From positions 1 to 64,000 of the forward strand of contig JALHRB010000014.1 in assembly GCA_022841665.1 (NCBI GenBank): DNA of 64,000 nucleotides. The letters are read 5' to 3'. Below, in pieces: positions 1 through 9,624 of this stretch; the stretch's first letter is position 1, and each line of letters starts with the position of its first letter. The stretch is from Pseudolabrys sp. GTDB lineage: Bacteria > Pseudomonadota > Alphaproteobacteria > Rhizobiales > Xanthobacteraceae. The notes beneath the pieces are model-generated. The model was not told the origin of the DNA, made no database searches, and was given only the letters and a program-made list of their open reading frames with translations. Position numbers and translations under genes: made by a program.

Positions 1-3000
1 GGCCGGCGGCGGCGGCTCCGACCTGCGGGCGGCTTGCTCGGCCGCCTGCAGCTTCTTCGCCTGCATCTCCACCGCGCGGAGCGTGAGCCAGCCGGTCAGC
101 GCCGACACGTCGATGCTGCGCGCCGGCGCGGCGAACGGCCCGCGCAGGGCCATGTAGATGTCGGGCCGCGCGCCACCCGCCTCGCCGGTGCCGGACAGCA
201 CCAGGCGCGCGTCGAGCGCACCGTCGATGAGATCCAGATTGCCCGACAACGTGACGCTCGCATTCTGAACGTCGGCGCTGACATTGCTCAGCCGCACCTG
301 GCCGGCGCCGAGCGCCAGCGCGCCCTCGCCGCGCCTGACCGCAAGCTGGCCGCTGCCGAGCGTGCGGCGCACGATGTCGCCGATGCGCGTCTGGTCGATC
401 ACCAGGCCCTGGTCGACCGCGCGGGTGACGGCGTCGAAGGCGCGTGGATCGAGGCCGGCGAGATGGCCGTTGGCGAGCGCGATCTTGCCGGTGCCTTGCA
501 GGGAGCCGATCAGCGCGACCGGGCTCAAGCCGCTGCCTTCCACCTCGGCGTCAAGCGCGAGCGTGCCGCTCACCGCGGGACGCGCACCGGCGGCGAGCAC
601 GGCCGCGGCGTCGGCCCCGCTCAGCGCCAGGCGGGCGCGCGCCTTCAGGCCGCCACCGGCCGACTGGAACGATAAGCGGCCGGCGAGACGCCCGCCATCG
701 AGCGCGCCGGAGACGTCCTCGAACGCCACTTCGTCCTTGGTCAGGCGCAGCGTGGCGCGCACTTCGCGCGCGGCGAGCTGCGGCAACAACGTCACGCGGC
801 GCGCCTTCAACGTCACCTCGCCGGTGACGGCGCCGATGACGCCGTCGCCGAACGGTTCGCTCGACCAGGTCCAGGCTGCATCGCTCCTCGCCGGCTGCGC
901 CGGCATGTTTCCGGCCGGCTGCGCCGGCATGCCGATGACGGCGGCGACCAAAGCCGCGCCGTCGACGGCGTCGGCGTCGATCTCGCCGGTGAGCCGATAG
1001 GGCTCGGCCAAGGTCAGCCCCAGCCGGCCGCGCAGCGCGGCGCCGGCGGCGGTCGCGGCAATGTCTGTGAAATCGAGCCGGCCATCGGCGAGCGCGATGT
1101 GCCCGCTATACGTGACCGGCAGAGCACCGCGGCCGGACGCGCCGCGCAACGGCGCGGCGTCGGCGCGCGCGACGCGGGCGCGCAAGGACGCCGCCGGATT
1201 GTCGCCGAACAGACGCGCGGTGCCCGCAGCCGAGGCGTCGAGCCCGGCGGCGGTGAGCTTGCCGTCGACGGTCATGTCGCCGCGCGCCGGTCCGCTGGCG
1301 GTAAAGGTCAAGGCGCCGGGTCCGCTGCCGGCCGCGACCAGGCGGTCGAGACCGAGCATCGCCAGCAGGCGCCTGCCGTCCTCGGTCTCGATCTTGCCGC
1401 CGAGCTGAAGGTCGCCGGCGGTGAGCGCGACCGGATCGACGCGGCCCTGCGCATTGAGCGCGACGCGCATGGCGCCGAGGCTGCCGTCGATCGCGAGCTT
1501 GCCTTGCGCCGGTGCGGCAGCACCGTCGAGCGTGAACTGCGCGCGCAATCGGGCCGGCGCCATCGCCGCCGCACGCGCCTCCAGCCGGTGCGCCGTTTCC
1601 GGCGCAAAGCGCGACAGCAGCGCGATCACCGGCATCACGTCGGGCGCGTCGAGTTCGACGCGCATGGTGCCCTGCGGCGAGGCGCCGCCGGTCTGAATGC
1701 GGCCGTCGGCCGAGAACGCCGCGCCGCCGAGGTCGGCGACCGACAGCCTGTCGATCTGCAAGCCTTCGCCGTCCACCTTCACCCGCGCGCTCAGGTCGCG
1801 CGCGGAAAAGCCGGCGACGGTGGCGCGGCCGACGTCGGCGGCGACCGTCATGTCGTGCGGACGCTCCAGCTTCGAGCCGGCGAACAGCGCCTTGCCGAAG
1901 CCGAGCGCGGCGTCGATGTCGAGCTCGGGCGCGTTGAGCGCGGCGTCAAGGCTGGCTTTGCGCGGGCCCGTGGCGAAGACATAAGCCAGCCGCCCGGTGA
2001 TCGCCTTGCGCTCGAACTCGGCGCGCAGGCGCTCGACCGCGATCTTTTCGCTGGCGAGCGTGACGTCGCCGCGCAGGCGCAACGGCCGCAGGTCGCCCTG
2101 CCCGGTGTCGCCGCGCCCTTCCAGCCAGGCGGCCAGCGCCTTGGCGTCGCCGGCCTCGATCTCGGCCGGGCCGGTGAAGGCGACGCCGCTGTCGGCGACG
2201 ACGAGCCCGCCGGACAGCCGCACCTGCGCAAAGCCGGGCGCGCGGAATTCCAGGCGGTCGAGATTCCATTGGCCGGCGGCGCTGGAAATGTCGCCGCGCA
2301 CATTCTGCACGGCGCCGCCGCCGAGCGTCACCTGGTCGATGCCGAGACCGACCTGGATGGGGAAATCCGGCCGGAACAGGCCGGCGCCCAGTTCGGCCAA
2401 TTGACGCAAGGTCGCCACCGGCAGCGGGCGCGCGCCGTCGGCGCTCGCCAGCGCGCGGTCGAGATCGATCTGCCGGCCGGACAGCACCACGTTGAACAGC
2501 GGGCGCTTGCCGAAGGCGAGATCGGCGACGCCGGTGAGGCGCACGCCCTGCTCTTCCGCGCCGTACTGGAATTCGAGGTTCTCGATCAGCGCCGCCTGCG
2601 CGCGCGCCTTGACCTTGCCGCTGACGCGCCAGGGCGGCGTGACGCCGCGCAGTTGCATGCCCTGCCCGGCGATGCCGACCGGGCGCGCCAGACTGACCGC
2701 GCCCTCGAAGCGCGGCGCGCCGCCAGCGAGGGTGAGGGTGCCGTCGACGTCGATGCTGAGCGGGCGGTTGACCGGATCGACATTGAGGCGAAGCTTGAGC
2801 GCGCCGTCGGCGTAGCGGCCGGCCGTGAGGCGATAGGGATAGAGCTCGCCATCGACGGCGAAGCCGCCTTCGCCCTTGAACGGGCCGAGCAGCGAGCGCG
2901 CCTCGCCGTTGAACCAGAAGCGCTGCAGCGTCACGCTGGCGCCGTTGGCGGCGTCGGCGAGCGTGAGCGTGCCGTCCTGGAGGCTCAGGCGCTCGATGGC

Positions 3001-3396
3001 GAGCGCGTCGGGATCGAAGGCGACGGCCAGGCTGGGCGCGTGCAGCTTGCCGCTTTCGTCGAGGCGCAGCGTCAACTGCGGGCCGGCGAGCTGCATGTCG
3101 GTGGCGCGCCACTCGGCGCGCATCAGCGGGCCGAGCGCGAACTCGATGCCGAGCGCGCGGGCGCGCACCGTGTCCGCGCCGGCGCCGATCTCGATGTCGT
3201 GCAAGGTCAGGCGCGGCGACGGCAGCAGGCGGGCGTCGATGGCGCCGGTGACGCGCACGTCGACCCCAACCATGCGGCTGGCTTCCCGCTCGAACAAGGC
3301 GCGGTAGGTGCCCCAATCGACCAGCAGCGGGCCGACCAGCGCCATTACCAGCGCCAGGATCAGGGCGACCGCCAATCCGAGCAAAGTGGTTTGCAA
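1..3396 (-). CDS. AsmA-family inner-membrane protein (3' end beyond the window)
   Basis: Large envelope protein of the AsmA family, whose members are anchored in the inner membrane and are thought to help lipid transport or outer-membrane assembly. The frame is open from 3396 to the left edge, about 1130 codons. The N-terminus reads MQTTLLGLAVALILALVMAL, a single membrane segment, followed by VDWGTYRALFEREASRM and a VRVTGAIDARLLPSP stretch typical of the AsmA N-terminal domain. Near the left edge it reads SIDVSALTGWLTLRAVE, which resembles the family C-terminus, so probably only a short tail is missing. The chosen start is TTG at 3396, with GGAG six bases upstream. An in-frame GTG at 3417 is the alternative. 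Long open frames on the opposite strand here are GC-driven shadows. Confidence 0.82.
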   Translation of the reverse strand, partial: MQTTLLGLAVALILALVMALVGPLLVDWGTYRALFEREASRMVGVDVRVTGAIDARLLPSPRLTLHDIEIGAGADTVRARALGIEFALGPLMRAEWRATDMQLAGPQLTLRLDESGKLHAPSLAVAFDPDALAIERLSLQDGTLTLADAANGASVTLQRFWFNGEARSLLGPFKGEGGFAVDGELYPYRLTAGRYADGALKLRLNVDPVNRPLSIDVDGTLTLAGGAPRFEGAVSLARPVGIAGQGMQLRGVTPPWRVSGKVKARAQAALIENLEFQYGAEEQGVRLTGVADLAFGKRPLFNVVLSGRQIDLDRALASADGARPLPVATLRQLAELGAGLFRPDFPIQVGLGIDQVTLGGGAVQNVRGDISSAAGQWNLDRLEFRAPGFAQVRLSGGLVVADSGVAFTGPAEIEAGDAKALAAWLEGRGDTGQGDLRPLRLRGDVTLASEKIAVERLRAEFERKAITGRLAYVFATGPRKASLDAALNAPELDIDAALGFGKALFAGSKLERPHDMTVAADVGRATVAGFSARDLSARVKVDGEGLQIDRLSVADLGGAAFSADGRIQTGGASPQGTMRVELDAPDVMPVIALLSRFAPETAHRLEARAAAMAPARLRAQFTLDGAAAPAQGKLAIDGSLGAMRVALNAQGRVDPVALTAGDLQLGGKIETEDGRRLLAMLGLDRLVAAGSGPGALTFTASGPARGDMTVDGKLTAAGLDASAAGTARLFGDNPAASLRARVARADAAPLRGASGRGALPVTYSGHIALADGRLDFTDIAATAAGAALRGRLGLTLAEPYRLTGEIDADAVDGAALVAAVIGMPAQPAGNMPAQPARSDAAWTWSSEPFGDGVIGAVTGEVTLKARRVTLLPQLAAREVRATLRLTKDEVAFEDVSGALDGGRLAGRLSFQSAGGGLKARARLALSGADAAAVLAAGARPAVSGTLALDAEVEGSGLSPVALIGSLQGTGKIALANGHLAGLDPRAFDAVTRAVDQGLVIDQTRIGDIVRRTLGSGQLAVRRGEGALALGAGQVRLSNVSADVQNASVTLSGNLDLIDGALDARLVLSGTGEAGGARPDIYMALRGPFAAPARSIDVSALTGWLTLRAVEMQAKKLQAAEQAARRSEPPPPA

Positions 3397-3501
3397 CGAA
3401 AACTCCAGCGCCGGCACGCCGCCGGCGGCCAATCTCGTCCCGACAGAAGGAAATCTACGCTAGTTCTGGCCGGATTTGGCGGCAAATCTGTGTCGCACCC
3501 T

Positions 3502-3605
3502 GTCATTCCGGGGCATGCGCGAAGCGCATGAACCCGGAATCCAGACTAGACTCCATGCCGGGGCTGGATTCCGGGTTCGCGCACTCGTGCGCGCCCCGGA
3601 ATGAC
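3502..3605. repeat. Family A palindromic repeat, copy A1
   Basis: Imperfect palindrome with outer arms GTCATTCCGGGG and CCCCGGAATGAC and inner arms CCCGGAATCCAG and CTGGATTCCGGG. It ends two bases before the stop codon of the flavoprotein gene on its right. The same core recurs in full at 11391, 25674 (diverged), 31798, 34104, 39817 and 53698, and as a half element at 32240. Confidence 0.9.
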
Positions 3606-3607
3606 GG

Positions 3608-5032
3608 TCACAGCGCGACGATCTTGCCCGGGTTCATGATGTTTTGCGGATCGAGGGCGCGCTTGATCGCGGCCATGGCGGCGAGCGCGGCCGGCCCATG
3701 CTCGGCCTCGAGGTATTTCATCTTGCCCTGGCCGACGCCGTGCTCGCCGGTGCAGGTTCCGTCCATGGCCAGCGCGCGCTCGACCAGGCGCTCGGACAGC
3801 GCTTTGGCGCGCTTGACCTCGTCGGCGTCGTCCATGTCGATGAGCAGGGTCAAATGGAAGTTGCCGTCGCCGACATGGCCGACGATGGGCGCGAGAATGC
3901 GGCTCGCCTCGATGTCGGCCTGCGTTTGCGTGACGCATTCGGCCAGGCGCGACAGCGGCACGCAGACGTCGGTGGCGATCATGGCGGCGCCGGGCCGCAG
4001 CGCGAAGTTCGACAGCGCGGCGTGGTGGCGCGCCTCCCACAATTTGGTGCGCTCCTCCGGCCGCGTCGCCCAGGTGAAGGGGCCACCGCCGAACTCGGCC
4101 GCGATGTCGCCGAAGCGCTGCGACTGCTCGGCGACGGAAGCCTCGGTGCCGTGGAATTCCAGCAGCAGCATCGACGTCTCGGGCAGGCCGAGATTGGAAT
4201 GCAGGTTGCAGGCGCGCACCTGCAAGGCGTCGAGCAATTCGATGCGCGCGATCGGGATGCCGGACTGGATGGTGGCGATGGCCGTATTGCAGCAGGCCTC
4301 GATCGAGGGGAACGGGCAGATGCCGCCGGAGACCGCCTCCGGAATGCCGGAGAGCTTGAGCGTGAGCTGGGTGACGATGCCGAGCGTGCCTTCCGAGCCG
4401 ACCATCAGGCGGGTGAGGTCGTAGCCGGCCGAGGTCTTCTTGGCGCGCCGCGCGGTGTCGATGACCTCGCCGTTGGCCAGCACCACTTTGAGCGCGATGA
4501 CGTTGTCCTTCATGGTGCCGTAGCGCACGGCATTGGTGCCGGAGGCGCGTGTCGCCGCCATGCCGCCGAGCGATGCGTTGGCGCCGGGGTCGATGGGGAA
4601 GAACAGGCCACTGTCGCGCAGGTGCTCGTTGAGCGCCTTGCGGGTGACGCCGGGCTCGACCACGCAGTCGAGGTCCTCGGCGTGCACGGCGAGCACCTTG
4701 TCCATGTCGCGGAAGTCGATCGACACGCCGCCCTGCGGCGCGTTGACGTGGCCCTCGAGCGAGGTGCCGGTGCCGAAGGGGATGACCGGCACATTGTGCT
4801 CGGCGCAGATGCGCACGATGCGCTGCACGTCCTCGGTCGACTGCGGAAAGACGACGGCGTCCGGCGGCTGGTTTGGAATCCAGGTGACGGTATTGCCGTG
4901 CTGCTCGCGCACGGCCTGCGCGGTGACGACGCGGTTGCCGAAGGCGGCGGTGAGCGCGGCAAGTGCCTTGGCTATGCTGGCCGGGTCGCGCGCTCTGCTT
5001 GTCTTATTGTCGATTGCGGCCGCCACTGCCAT
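3608..5032 (-). CDS. FAD-linked oxidase, D-lactate dehydrogenase/GlcD type
   Basis: Flavoprotein of 474 residues that probably oxidises D-lactate or a related 2-hydroxy acid and passes electrons to the respiratory chain. The N-terminal FAD_binding_4 (PCMH) domain is visible as VPVIPFGTGTSLEGH and FFPIDPGANASLGGMAATRA at about residues 80-180. A C-terminal FAD-oxidase domain follows, with HVGDGNFHL and GTCTGEHGVGQGK, and it ends in the usual DPQNIMNPGKI. The ATG at 5032 has GGAG eight bases upstream and gives the common family length. An upstream in-frame ATG at 5086 is less likely. It is a stand-alone gene without glcE or glcF neighbours, so D-lactate dehydrogenase (cytochrome) is the better guess than glycolate oxidase. 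Substrate specificity cannot be read from sequence. Confidence 0.87.
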   Translation of the reverse strand: MAVAAAIDNKTSRARDPASIAKALAALTAAFGNRVVTAQAVREQHGNTVTWIPNQPPDAVVFPQSTEDVQRIVRICAEHNVPVIPFGTGTSLEGHVNAPQGGVSIDFRDMDKVLAVHAEDLDCVVEPGVTRKALNEHLRDSGLFFPIDPGANASLGGMAATRASGTNAVRYGTMKDNVIALKVVLANGEVIDTARRAKKTSAGYDLTRLMVGSEGTLGIVTQLTLKLSGIPEAVSGGICPFPSIEACCNTAIATIQSGIPIARIELLDALQVRACNLHSNLGLPETSMLLLEFHGTEASVAEQSQRFGDIAAEFGGGPFTWATRPEERTKLWEARHHAALSNFALRPGAAMIATDVCVPLSRLAECVTQTQADIEASRILAPIVGHVGDGNFHLTLLIDMDDADEVKRAKALSERLVERALAMDGTCTGEHGVGQGKMKYLEAEHGPAALAAMAAIKRALDPQNIMNPGKIVAL

Positions 5033-5091
5033 CGCTTCGCTCCGTTTTCCGGCGGCGACCGTGGCGGGGATGCGCGAGGCGGTCAAGCGCC

Positions 5092-5232
5092 TCAGGAATA
5101 CATGCGCCAGACCTGCCGGTCCGGCTTCGGCTCGGGCTCCGGCGCGGACGAGCGCGCCAGCGACGCGGCATAGGACGCGATCATCACCGCCATCAGGAGC
5201 AGGTACGCTCCGCGCGCCATCGTCATCATCAT
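5092..5232 (-). CDS. Small single-pass membrane protein, 46 aa
   Basis: Short open frame starting MMMTMARGAYLLLMAVMIAS, one hydrophobic segment, followed by a charged, proline-rich tail that ends PDRQVWRMYS. The start at 5232 is preceded by a strong ribosome binding site, GAAGGAGG, seven bases upstream. An in-frame extension to 5292 has no such site. It lies 60 bp upstream of the flavoprotein start on the same strand and could be co-transcribed with it. No family was recognised. Confidence 0.6.
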   Translation of the reverse strand: MMMTMARGAYLLLMAVMIASYAASLARSSAPEPEPKPDRQVWRMYS

Positions 5233-5292
5233 TGCCGCGCCTCCTTCGGCCTTTTTTTGGGAGATTAGCCGAAGGCCGGGACCGGGCGACAA

Positions 5293-5640
5293 CGTCGTTA
5301 ATGTTTAGTTAACAGGGAAAAAGGCGTGGCGCCGGAACCGCTTGTCCCGGCTGGCGAGACCGGCCGCCGTTGTCCGGCCCGCGTCCCTATCGTAGGTTTC
5401 GCCGCCTTAATGCGCGTTCCACGCGGAGTTCCACGACATGGCCGGTCCTATCATTGCCACTGCTGCAGAGCGGCCGCTGGGAAATGCCGGCGCTGTTGCC
5501 GATCCACCGCATCGAGGGCACCGTGCCCCTTACCGTTTCGCGCGGGCCGATGAGCGCGTTGCAGATCCAATGCGCCGCCGCGCACGTGCTGCCGGGCCAG
5601 AAGGCGGCGTATCCGATCGGCGCATGAGCGCACACCGGCC
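5293..5640. other. Intergenic stretch without a convincing gene
   Basis: This 348 bp stretch between the small membrane protein (minus) and the thioesterase (plus) should hold the divergent promoters. Several open frames cross it on both strands, for example 5370-5627 plus and 5387-5635 minus. None has a recognisable domain or a good ribosome binding site. The plus frame 5438-5644 stops at a TGA that overlaps the thioesterase ATG, but its translation is an Arg/Ala-rich GC-type sequence. It could be a decayed gene remnant. Confidence 0.4.
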
Positions 5641-6129
5641 ATGACGGAATTCGCCGCGCCTTTCGTTTCGTCCGTGATGCGGGTCGAGCCGCAATGGATC
5701 GACTACAACGGCCATCTCAACATGGCCTATTACAATGTGTTCTTCGACCGCGCCGTGGACGAGCTCTACGAACTGCTCGGTATCGGCCCGGACTATCTCA
5801 GGGAACGCAAGCATTCGACCATGGTCGCGGAGGCGCATGTCCGCTACCTGCGCGAAATTAACGAGCGCGACCCGGTGCGCGTGACGGTGCAACTCCTCGA
5901 CTACGACGCCAAGCGCTTCCACATTTTCGAGCAGCTCGTGCACGCCGAGCAAGGCTGGGTATCGGCCACGTCGGAAAACATGACGCTGCACGTCGACATG
6001 ACGGCCAAGAAGGTCGCGCCTTTCCCTGACGACATCCTGCGCCGTTTCGCGGCGATGAAGGCCGCGCATGCGGCATTGCCGCCGCCCGAAGGCGCCGGCC
6101 GGCGCATTGCGATGCCGGACCGCCGATGA
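5641..6129 (+). CDS. Hotdog-fold acyl-CoA thioesterase (4HBT/YbgC-like)
   Basis: Protein of 162 residues with the hotdog thioesterase signature WIDYNGHLNMAYYNVFFDRA near residues 19-38. The Asp-x-x-x-H pattern in that stretch is the usual active-site region of 4HBT-type enzymes. HSTMVAEAHVRYLREINERD and VSATSENMTLHVDM follow the family pattern. It probably hydrolyses a short or medium acyl-CoA in the cytoplasm, but the substrate is not evident. The downstream alcohol dehydrogenase is on the same strand, 184 bp away. The start at 5641 is the only plausible one, and the length is normal for the family. Confidence 0.85.
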   Translation: MTEFAAPFVSSVMRVEPQWIDYNGHLNMAYYNVFFDRAVDELYELLGIGPDYLRERKHSTMVAEAHVRYLREINERDPVRVTVQLLDYDAKRFHIFEQLVHAEQGWVSATSENMTLHVDMTAKKVAPFPDDILRRFAAMKAAHAALPPPEGAGRRIAMPDRR

Positions 6130-6313
6130 CCGCAATACCGCGCGCGCCTGGCCTGACACCTTCCGCCGCGCCGACATTTTGACATCGTGCAAACTGTAAA
6201 GCTCGGCGTGTTGCAGTCCCTGGCATCGGGACGGTCAACTAGTGCAGGATGCCTCCGCACCGCCTAGAAATCCCCCTGCCCGACGCAGACAAATTCAAAC
6301 CGGAACGATCACG

Positions 6314-7444
6314 ATGACGACCGCGCACGGCCAACCATTCGTCGTACCCAAATCCATGCGCGCGTGGGTGCTCGACGATCCGGGTCAACTCAGGCTGACG
6401 GAAAAGCCCGTTCCCGCGCCGGGTGCGGCCGAGGTCCTGGTGCGCATTCACGCCATCGCTTTCTGCGACGGCGACATCCGGATCGTCACCAAGGGGCCGC
6501 CGGCGCTGATCGAAGGCGGCCTGCCCTTCAACAAGAACTTCACGCCCGGCCACGAATATGTCGGCACCGTCGTCAAGCTCGGTCCCGACGTCGACGAGTT
6601 CGCCGTCGGCGACCGTGTCGTGGTCGAGGTTCACTACGGCTGCGGCCGCTGCGAGCGCTGCCGCGCCGGCATGTACACGTCCTGCCTCAACTACGGCATG
6701 AACTACCAGGGCCACAACAAAGGCCACCGCGCCAACGGCTTCACGACCGACGGCGGCTTCGCCGAGTATGCCGTCAACAACGTGAATACGCTCGTGCACG
6801 CGCCGGACAACGTCGGCGACGAGGAAGCGACGCTGATCGTCACGGCCGGCACGGCGATGTATGCGCTCGATACGCTCGGCGGCCTGATCGCGGGACAGAG
6901 CGTCGCCGTCACCGGCCCGGGCGCGATCGGGCTGCTGACGGTGGCCGTCGCCAAGGCGCTTGGCGCCAAGCCCGTCATTCTCACGGGAACGCGCGATGCG
7001 CGGCTGGAGCTCGGCAAAAAGATGGGCGCGGACCATGTCGTCAACATCAACACGGAAAACCCGGTCGACGCCGTGAAGCGCCTGACGCACGGCAAAGGCG
7101 TCCACTACGTCGTCGAGGCGTCGGGCAACCCGAACGGCCTGAACGACGGCATGGACATGGTCATGCGCGGCGGAAAGATCTGCCTCGTCGGCTTCGCCAA
7201 CGCGCCGGTGCAGGTCGACGTCGCGAAATTGGTGCGCAACCACATTTCGGTCTTCGGCATCCGCGGCGAGGGACGCAGCGCCACGCATCGCGCGGCGGCG
7301 CTGGTCGCCGAGGGGCGCGTCAACGCGAAGCTGATCCACACGCATACGTTCGGGATGGACGACGTGCCGACCGCCTTCCGGTACAGCCGCGACCGCGTCG
7401 AAGACGCCATCAAGGTCGTCGTCAAGATCAACGATAACAAGTGA
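6314..7444 (+). CDS. Zinc-dependent alcohol dehydrogenase (MDR superfamily)
   Basis: Medium-chain dehydrogenase of 376 residues. The N-terminal GroES-like half carries the catalytic-zinc residues (AFCDGD and GHEYVG) and a structural-zinc lobe, CGRCERCRAGMYTSC. The Rossmann half shows VAVTGPGAIGLLTVAVAKAL for NAD(P) binding. It oxidises an alcohol or polyol, and the substrate is unknown. The ATG at 6314 gives a normal N-terminus. An upstream in-frame start at 6242 would add a Pro/Arg-rich leader with no homology character. It is followed after 55 bp by the rhodanese gene, so the two probably form an operon. Confidence 0.86.
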   Translation: MTTAHGQPFVVPKSMRAWVLDDPGQLRLTEKPVPAPGAAEVLVRIHAIAFCDGDIRIVTKGPPALIEGGLPFNKNFTPGHEYVGTVVKLGPDVDEFAVGDRVVVEVHYGCGRCERCRAGMYTSCLNYGMNYQGHNKGHRANGFTTDGGFAEYAVNNVNTLVHAPDNVGDEEATLIVTAGTAMYALDTLGGLIAGQSVAVTGPGAIGLLTVAVAKALGAKPVILTGTRDARLELGKKMGADHVVNINTENPVDAVKRLTHGKGVHYVVEASGNPNGLNDGMDMVMRGGKICLVGFANAPVQVDVAKLVRNHISVFGIRGEGRSATHRAAALVAEGRVNAKLIHTHTFGMDDVPTAFRYSRDRVEDAIKVVVKINDNK

Positions 7445-7499
7445 CAGGCGGCAGCGCACCGCGCTGCTCGCGCCGAAGCGCGATCCAAGGAGAATTCCG

Positions 7500-8342
7500 A
7501 TGACTCCATCTCCCCTCGTCAGCACCGCATGGCTCGAGGACCATCTCGCCGATCCGGATTTGCGCATCATCGAGATTTGCTCGCTGCGCGACGACAAGAC
7601 CTATCATGAAGGGCACATACCCGGCGCGATGTGGCTTTATTGGAAATCGGCCTGCTGGCAGGACAGCGACCGCGAGTTCGTCACGCCGGCGCAGATGGCC
7701 AAGCTGTTCGGCGGCATGGGCATCGGACCGCAAACGACCGTCGTTCTGTATGGCGACCCGCTTCAGTACGGCAGCTACGCCTACTGGGCGTTCACGATGG
7801 CCGGGCACAAGAACCTGCGGCTGCTGGACGGCGGCCGGCGGAAATGGGTGTTGGAAAAACGGCCGATGTCGCGCAACGTGCCGCGGTTTCCGGCCGTCGA
7901 GTACCCGGTGCCGTCGGGAACGTCGAGCATGCGGGTCGGCCGCCGCGACGTCCGCGACCACCTCGGGCAGTCAAAGCGGCTGCTGCTCGACGTGCGCTCG
8001 CCCGAGGAATACACCGGCAAGCGGGTGTCCGAATATTCGTTCGCCGTCGATCACGGCGCGGAACGGACGGGCCGCATCCCCGGCGCCGTCCACCTCTATT
8101 TCAAGGAACTGCTGAACGAGGACGACTCGTTCAAATCGCCCGAGGAGCTGCGCCGCATCCTGGCTGCGGCGGGCGTCGCGCCGGAAAAGCTCGAAGACGT
8201 GGTGTGCTATTGCCGGCTGAGCCATCGCGCGACGATTGCCTGGATCGCGCTGACCTACATTCTCGGCCATCCGAATATCAAGATCTACGACGGCTCATGG
8301 ACCGAGTGGGGCAGCATCGTCGGTTATCCGATCGAGCGATAG
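7500..8342 (+). CDS. Thiosulfate/3-mercaptopyruvate sulfurtransferase, two rhodanese domains
   Basis: Protein of 280 residues built of two rhodanese domains, about residues 5-125 and 150-275. The N-terminal domain has VVLYGDPLQYGSYAYW, with Asp in place of the active-site Cys, as usual for the inactive half. The C-terminal domain carries VVCYCRLSHRATIAW, with the catalytic Cys in the CRLSHRA loop. It transfers sulfane sulfur from thiosulfate or mercaptopyruvate to a thiophilic acceptor such as cyanide. A good ribosome binding site (AAGGAG) lies eight bases before the ATG. It lies downstream of the alcohol dehydrogenase in the same orientation, and a hairpin at 8376 follows it. Confidence 0.9.
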   Translation: MTPSPLVSTAWLEDHLADPDLRIIEICSLRDDKTYHEGHIPGAMWLYWKSACWQDSDREFVTPAQMAKLFGGMGIGPQTTVVLYGDPLQYGSYAYWAFTMAGHKNLRLLDGGRRKWVLEKRPMSRNVPRFPAVEYPVPSGTSSMRVGRRDVRDHLGQSKRLLLDVRSPEEYTGKRVSEYSFAVDHGAERTGRIPGAVHLYFKELLNEDDSFKSPEELRRILAAAGVAPEKLEDVVCYCRLSHRATIAWIALTYILGHPNIKIYDGSWTEWGSIVGYPIER

Positions 8343-8375
8343 GCTAGCCGACCCCACCGTGCAAATGCGCGCGGC

Positions 8376-8412
8376 GGACATCCGGCCCTCTTTGGCCGGA
8401 CGTCCGTAATTT
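8376..8412. terminator. Hairpin terminator between convergent genes
   Basis: Inverted repeat GGACATCCGGCC / GGCCGGACGTCC with a six-base loop, followed on the plus strand by TAATTTT. It sits between the ends of the convergent rhodanese (+) and solute-receptor (-) genes and could serve both. Confidence 0.7.
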
Positions 8413-8427
8413 TGCGCGCGCTCGTGT

Positions 8428-9414
8428 TTACTTCGACGCCGCCTTGAGGATCGGCGCCCAGCGCGCCGCTTCCGCCTTAACGTAAGCGTTGAAGGCGGCC
8501 ACGCTGCGCTCCGGCTTTTCGGGAATCGAACCGCCGAGTTCGCCGATACGCTTGCGCACGCCGGGATCGTCGAGCGCCTTGTCGAGCGCGTTATTGAGCT
8601 TGGCCAGGATCGGCTCGGGCGTGCCCTTCGGCGCGAAAATGCCGGCCCAGATGCTCATATCGTAGGTGACGCCGGCTTCCTTCGCCGTCGGCACGTCGGG
8701 CAGCGCGTCGAGGCGCTTCGTCGCCGACACGGCATAGGCCTTGATCGTGCCGGCCGCGGCCTGTTTCGACACGCTGACCGATTGCTCGCAAAGGTAATCG
8801 ACATGGCCGCCGATCATGTCGTTCATGCCGAGGTTGCTGCCGCGATAGGCGACGGGCGTCGGCTCTACCCCGGCCGCGGTGTTGAACAGCAGGCAGGCCA
8901 TATGCGACGAGGCGCCGATGCCGCCATGGGCCTGCTTCACCGCGTTGCCGTTCTTCTTGATGTAGGCGATGAACTCCTTGAGGTCCTTGGCCGGGAAGTC
9001 CTTGCGCGCGACGATGACCGCGGGCGAATGGGCGGTAGGACCGACGGCCGTGAAGCTGTCTACGTCGTACTTGGCGCCGGGCGTGAGCACAGGAGCGGCG
9101 ACATGCGATCCCATGCTGCCCGCGAGCAGCGTGTATCCGTTCGGCTCCGCCGCCGCGACACGCGCGCTGCCGATGACGCCGCCGCCGCCGCTGACATTCT
9201 CGATCACCATCGATTGACCGAGCGTCTTCGACATGTTCTCCGCCATGATGCGGGCAACCACGTCGCTTGGACCGCCGGCGGGAAACGGCACCACGACCGT
9301 GATCGGCCGCGTCGGAAAGTCTTGCGCTTGCGCCGTCATCGGTCCGAAACAGATGCCTGCTACGGCAACGGACAGTCCCAAAATCGTCGTTGCTATTTTC
9401 GTTTTCATTTTCAT
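8428..9414 (-). CDS. Bug-type tripartite tricarboxylate transporter substrate receptor
   Basis: Periplasmic binding protein of 328 residues in the Bug/TctC family. It has a Sec signal peptide (KIATTILGLSVAVAGICFG, cleavage after AQA), then the hallmark FPTRPITVVVPFPAGGPSD and the SGGGGVIG and MSIWAGIFAPKGTPEPI motifs. Such receptors capture carboxylates for TctAB permeases or act in sensing. No tctA or tctB gene is nearby, so this is probably an orphan receptor, as is common in this order. The ATG at 9414 has GAGG six bases upstream and begins a normal signal peptide. An extension to 9528 is rejected. Confidence 0.88.
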   Translation of the reverse strand: MKMKTKIATTILGLSVAVAGICFGPMTAQAQDFPTRPITVVVPFPAGGPSDVVARIMAENMSKTLGQSMVIENVSGGGGVIGSARVAAAEPNGYTLLAGSMGSHVAAPVLTPGAKYDVDSFTAVGPTAHSPAVIVARKDFPAKDLKEFIAYIKKNGNAVKQAHGGIGASSHMACLLFNTAAGVEPTPVAYRGSNLGMNDMIGGHVDYLCEQSVSVSKQAAAGTIKAYAVSATKRLDALPDVPTAKEAGVTYDMSIWAGIFAPKGTPEPILAKLNNALDKALDDPGVRKRIGELGGSIPEKPERSVAAFNAYVKAEAARWAPILKAASK

Positions 9415-9624
9415 TGTCGACCTCACCGGGATTTCGCATTGCCCCCGAACGGGCTGAAAAATTGTAGGTTTGATCTGTCGTTTGGGCAACCGAAACGGCC
9501 TCGCCGTGCCGAGCGAAATACAGGTCACGCGGTCGCAGCAGCAGTTTGACCCTGGGAAATAATGGCGGCGCGCTCGCGCGCAGTCGCACGCAAAACCCGC
9601 CCGCCTCGTCGGAGCTGTCTGCTT

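Noticed and set aside
1099-3531. 810-codon open frame on the plus strand opposite the AsmA-family gene
   Set aside because: Its translation is Arg/Ala/Gly/Asp-rich without domains. The minus strand in this region carries clear AsmA-family sequence, so this is a GC-composition shadow.
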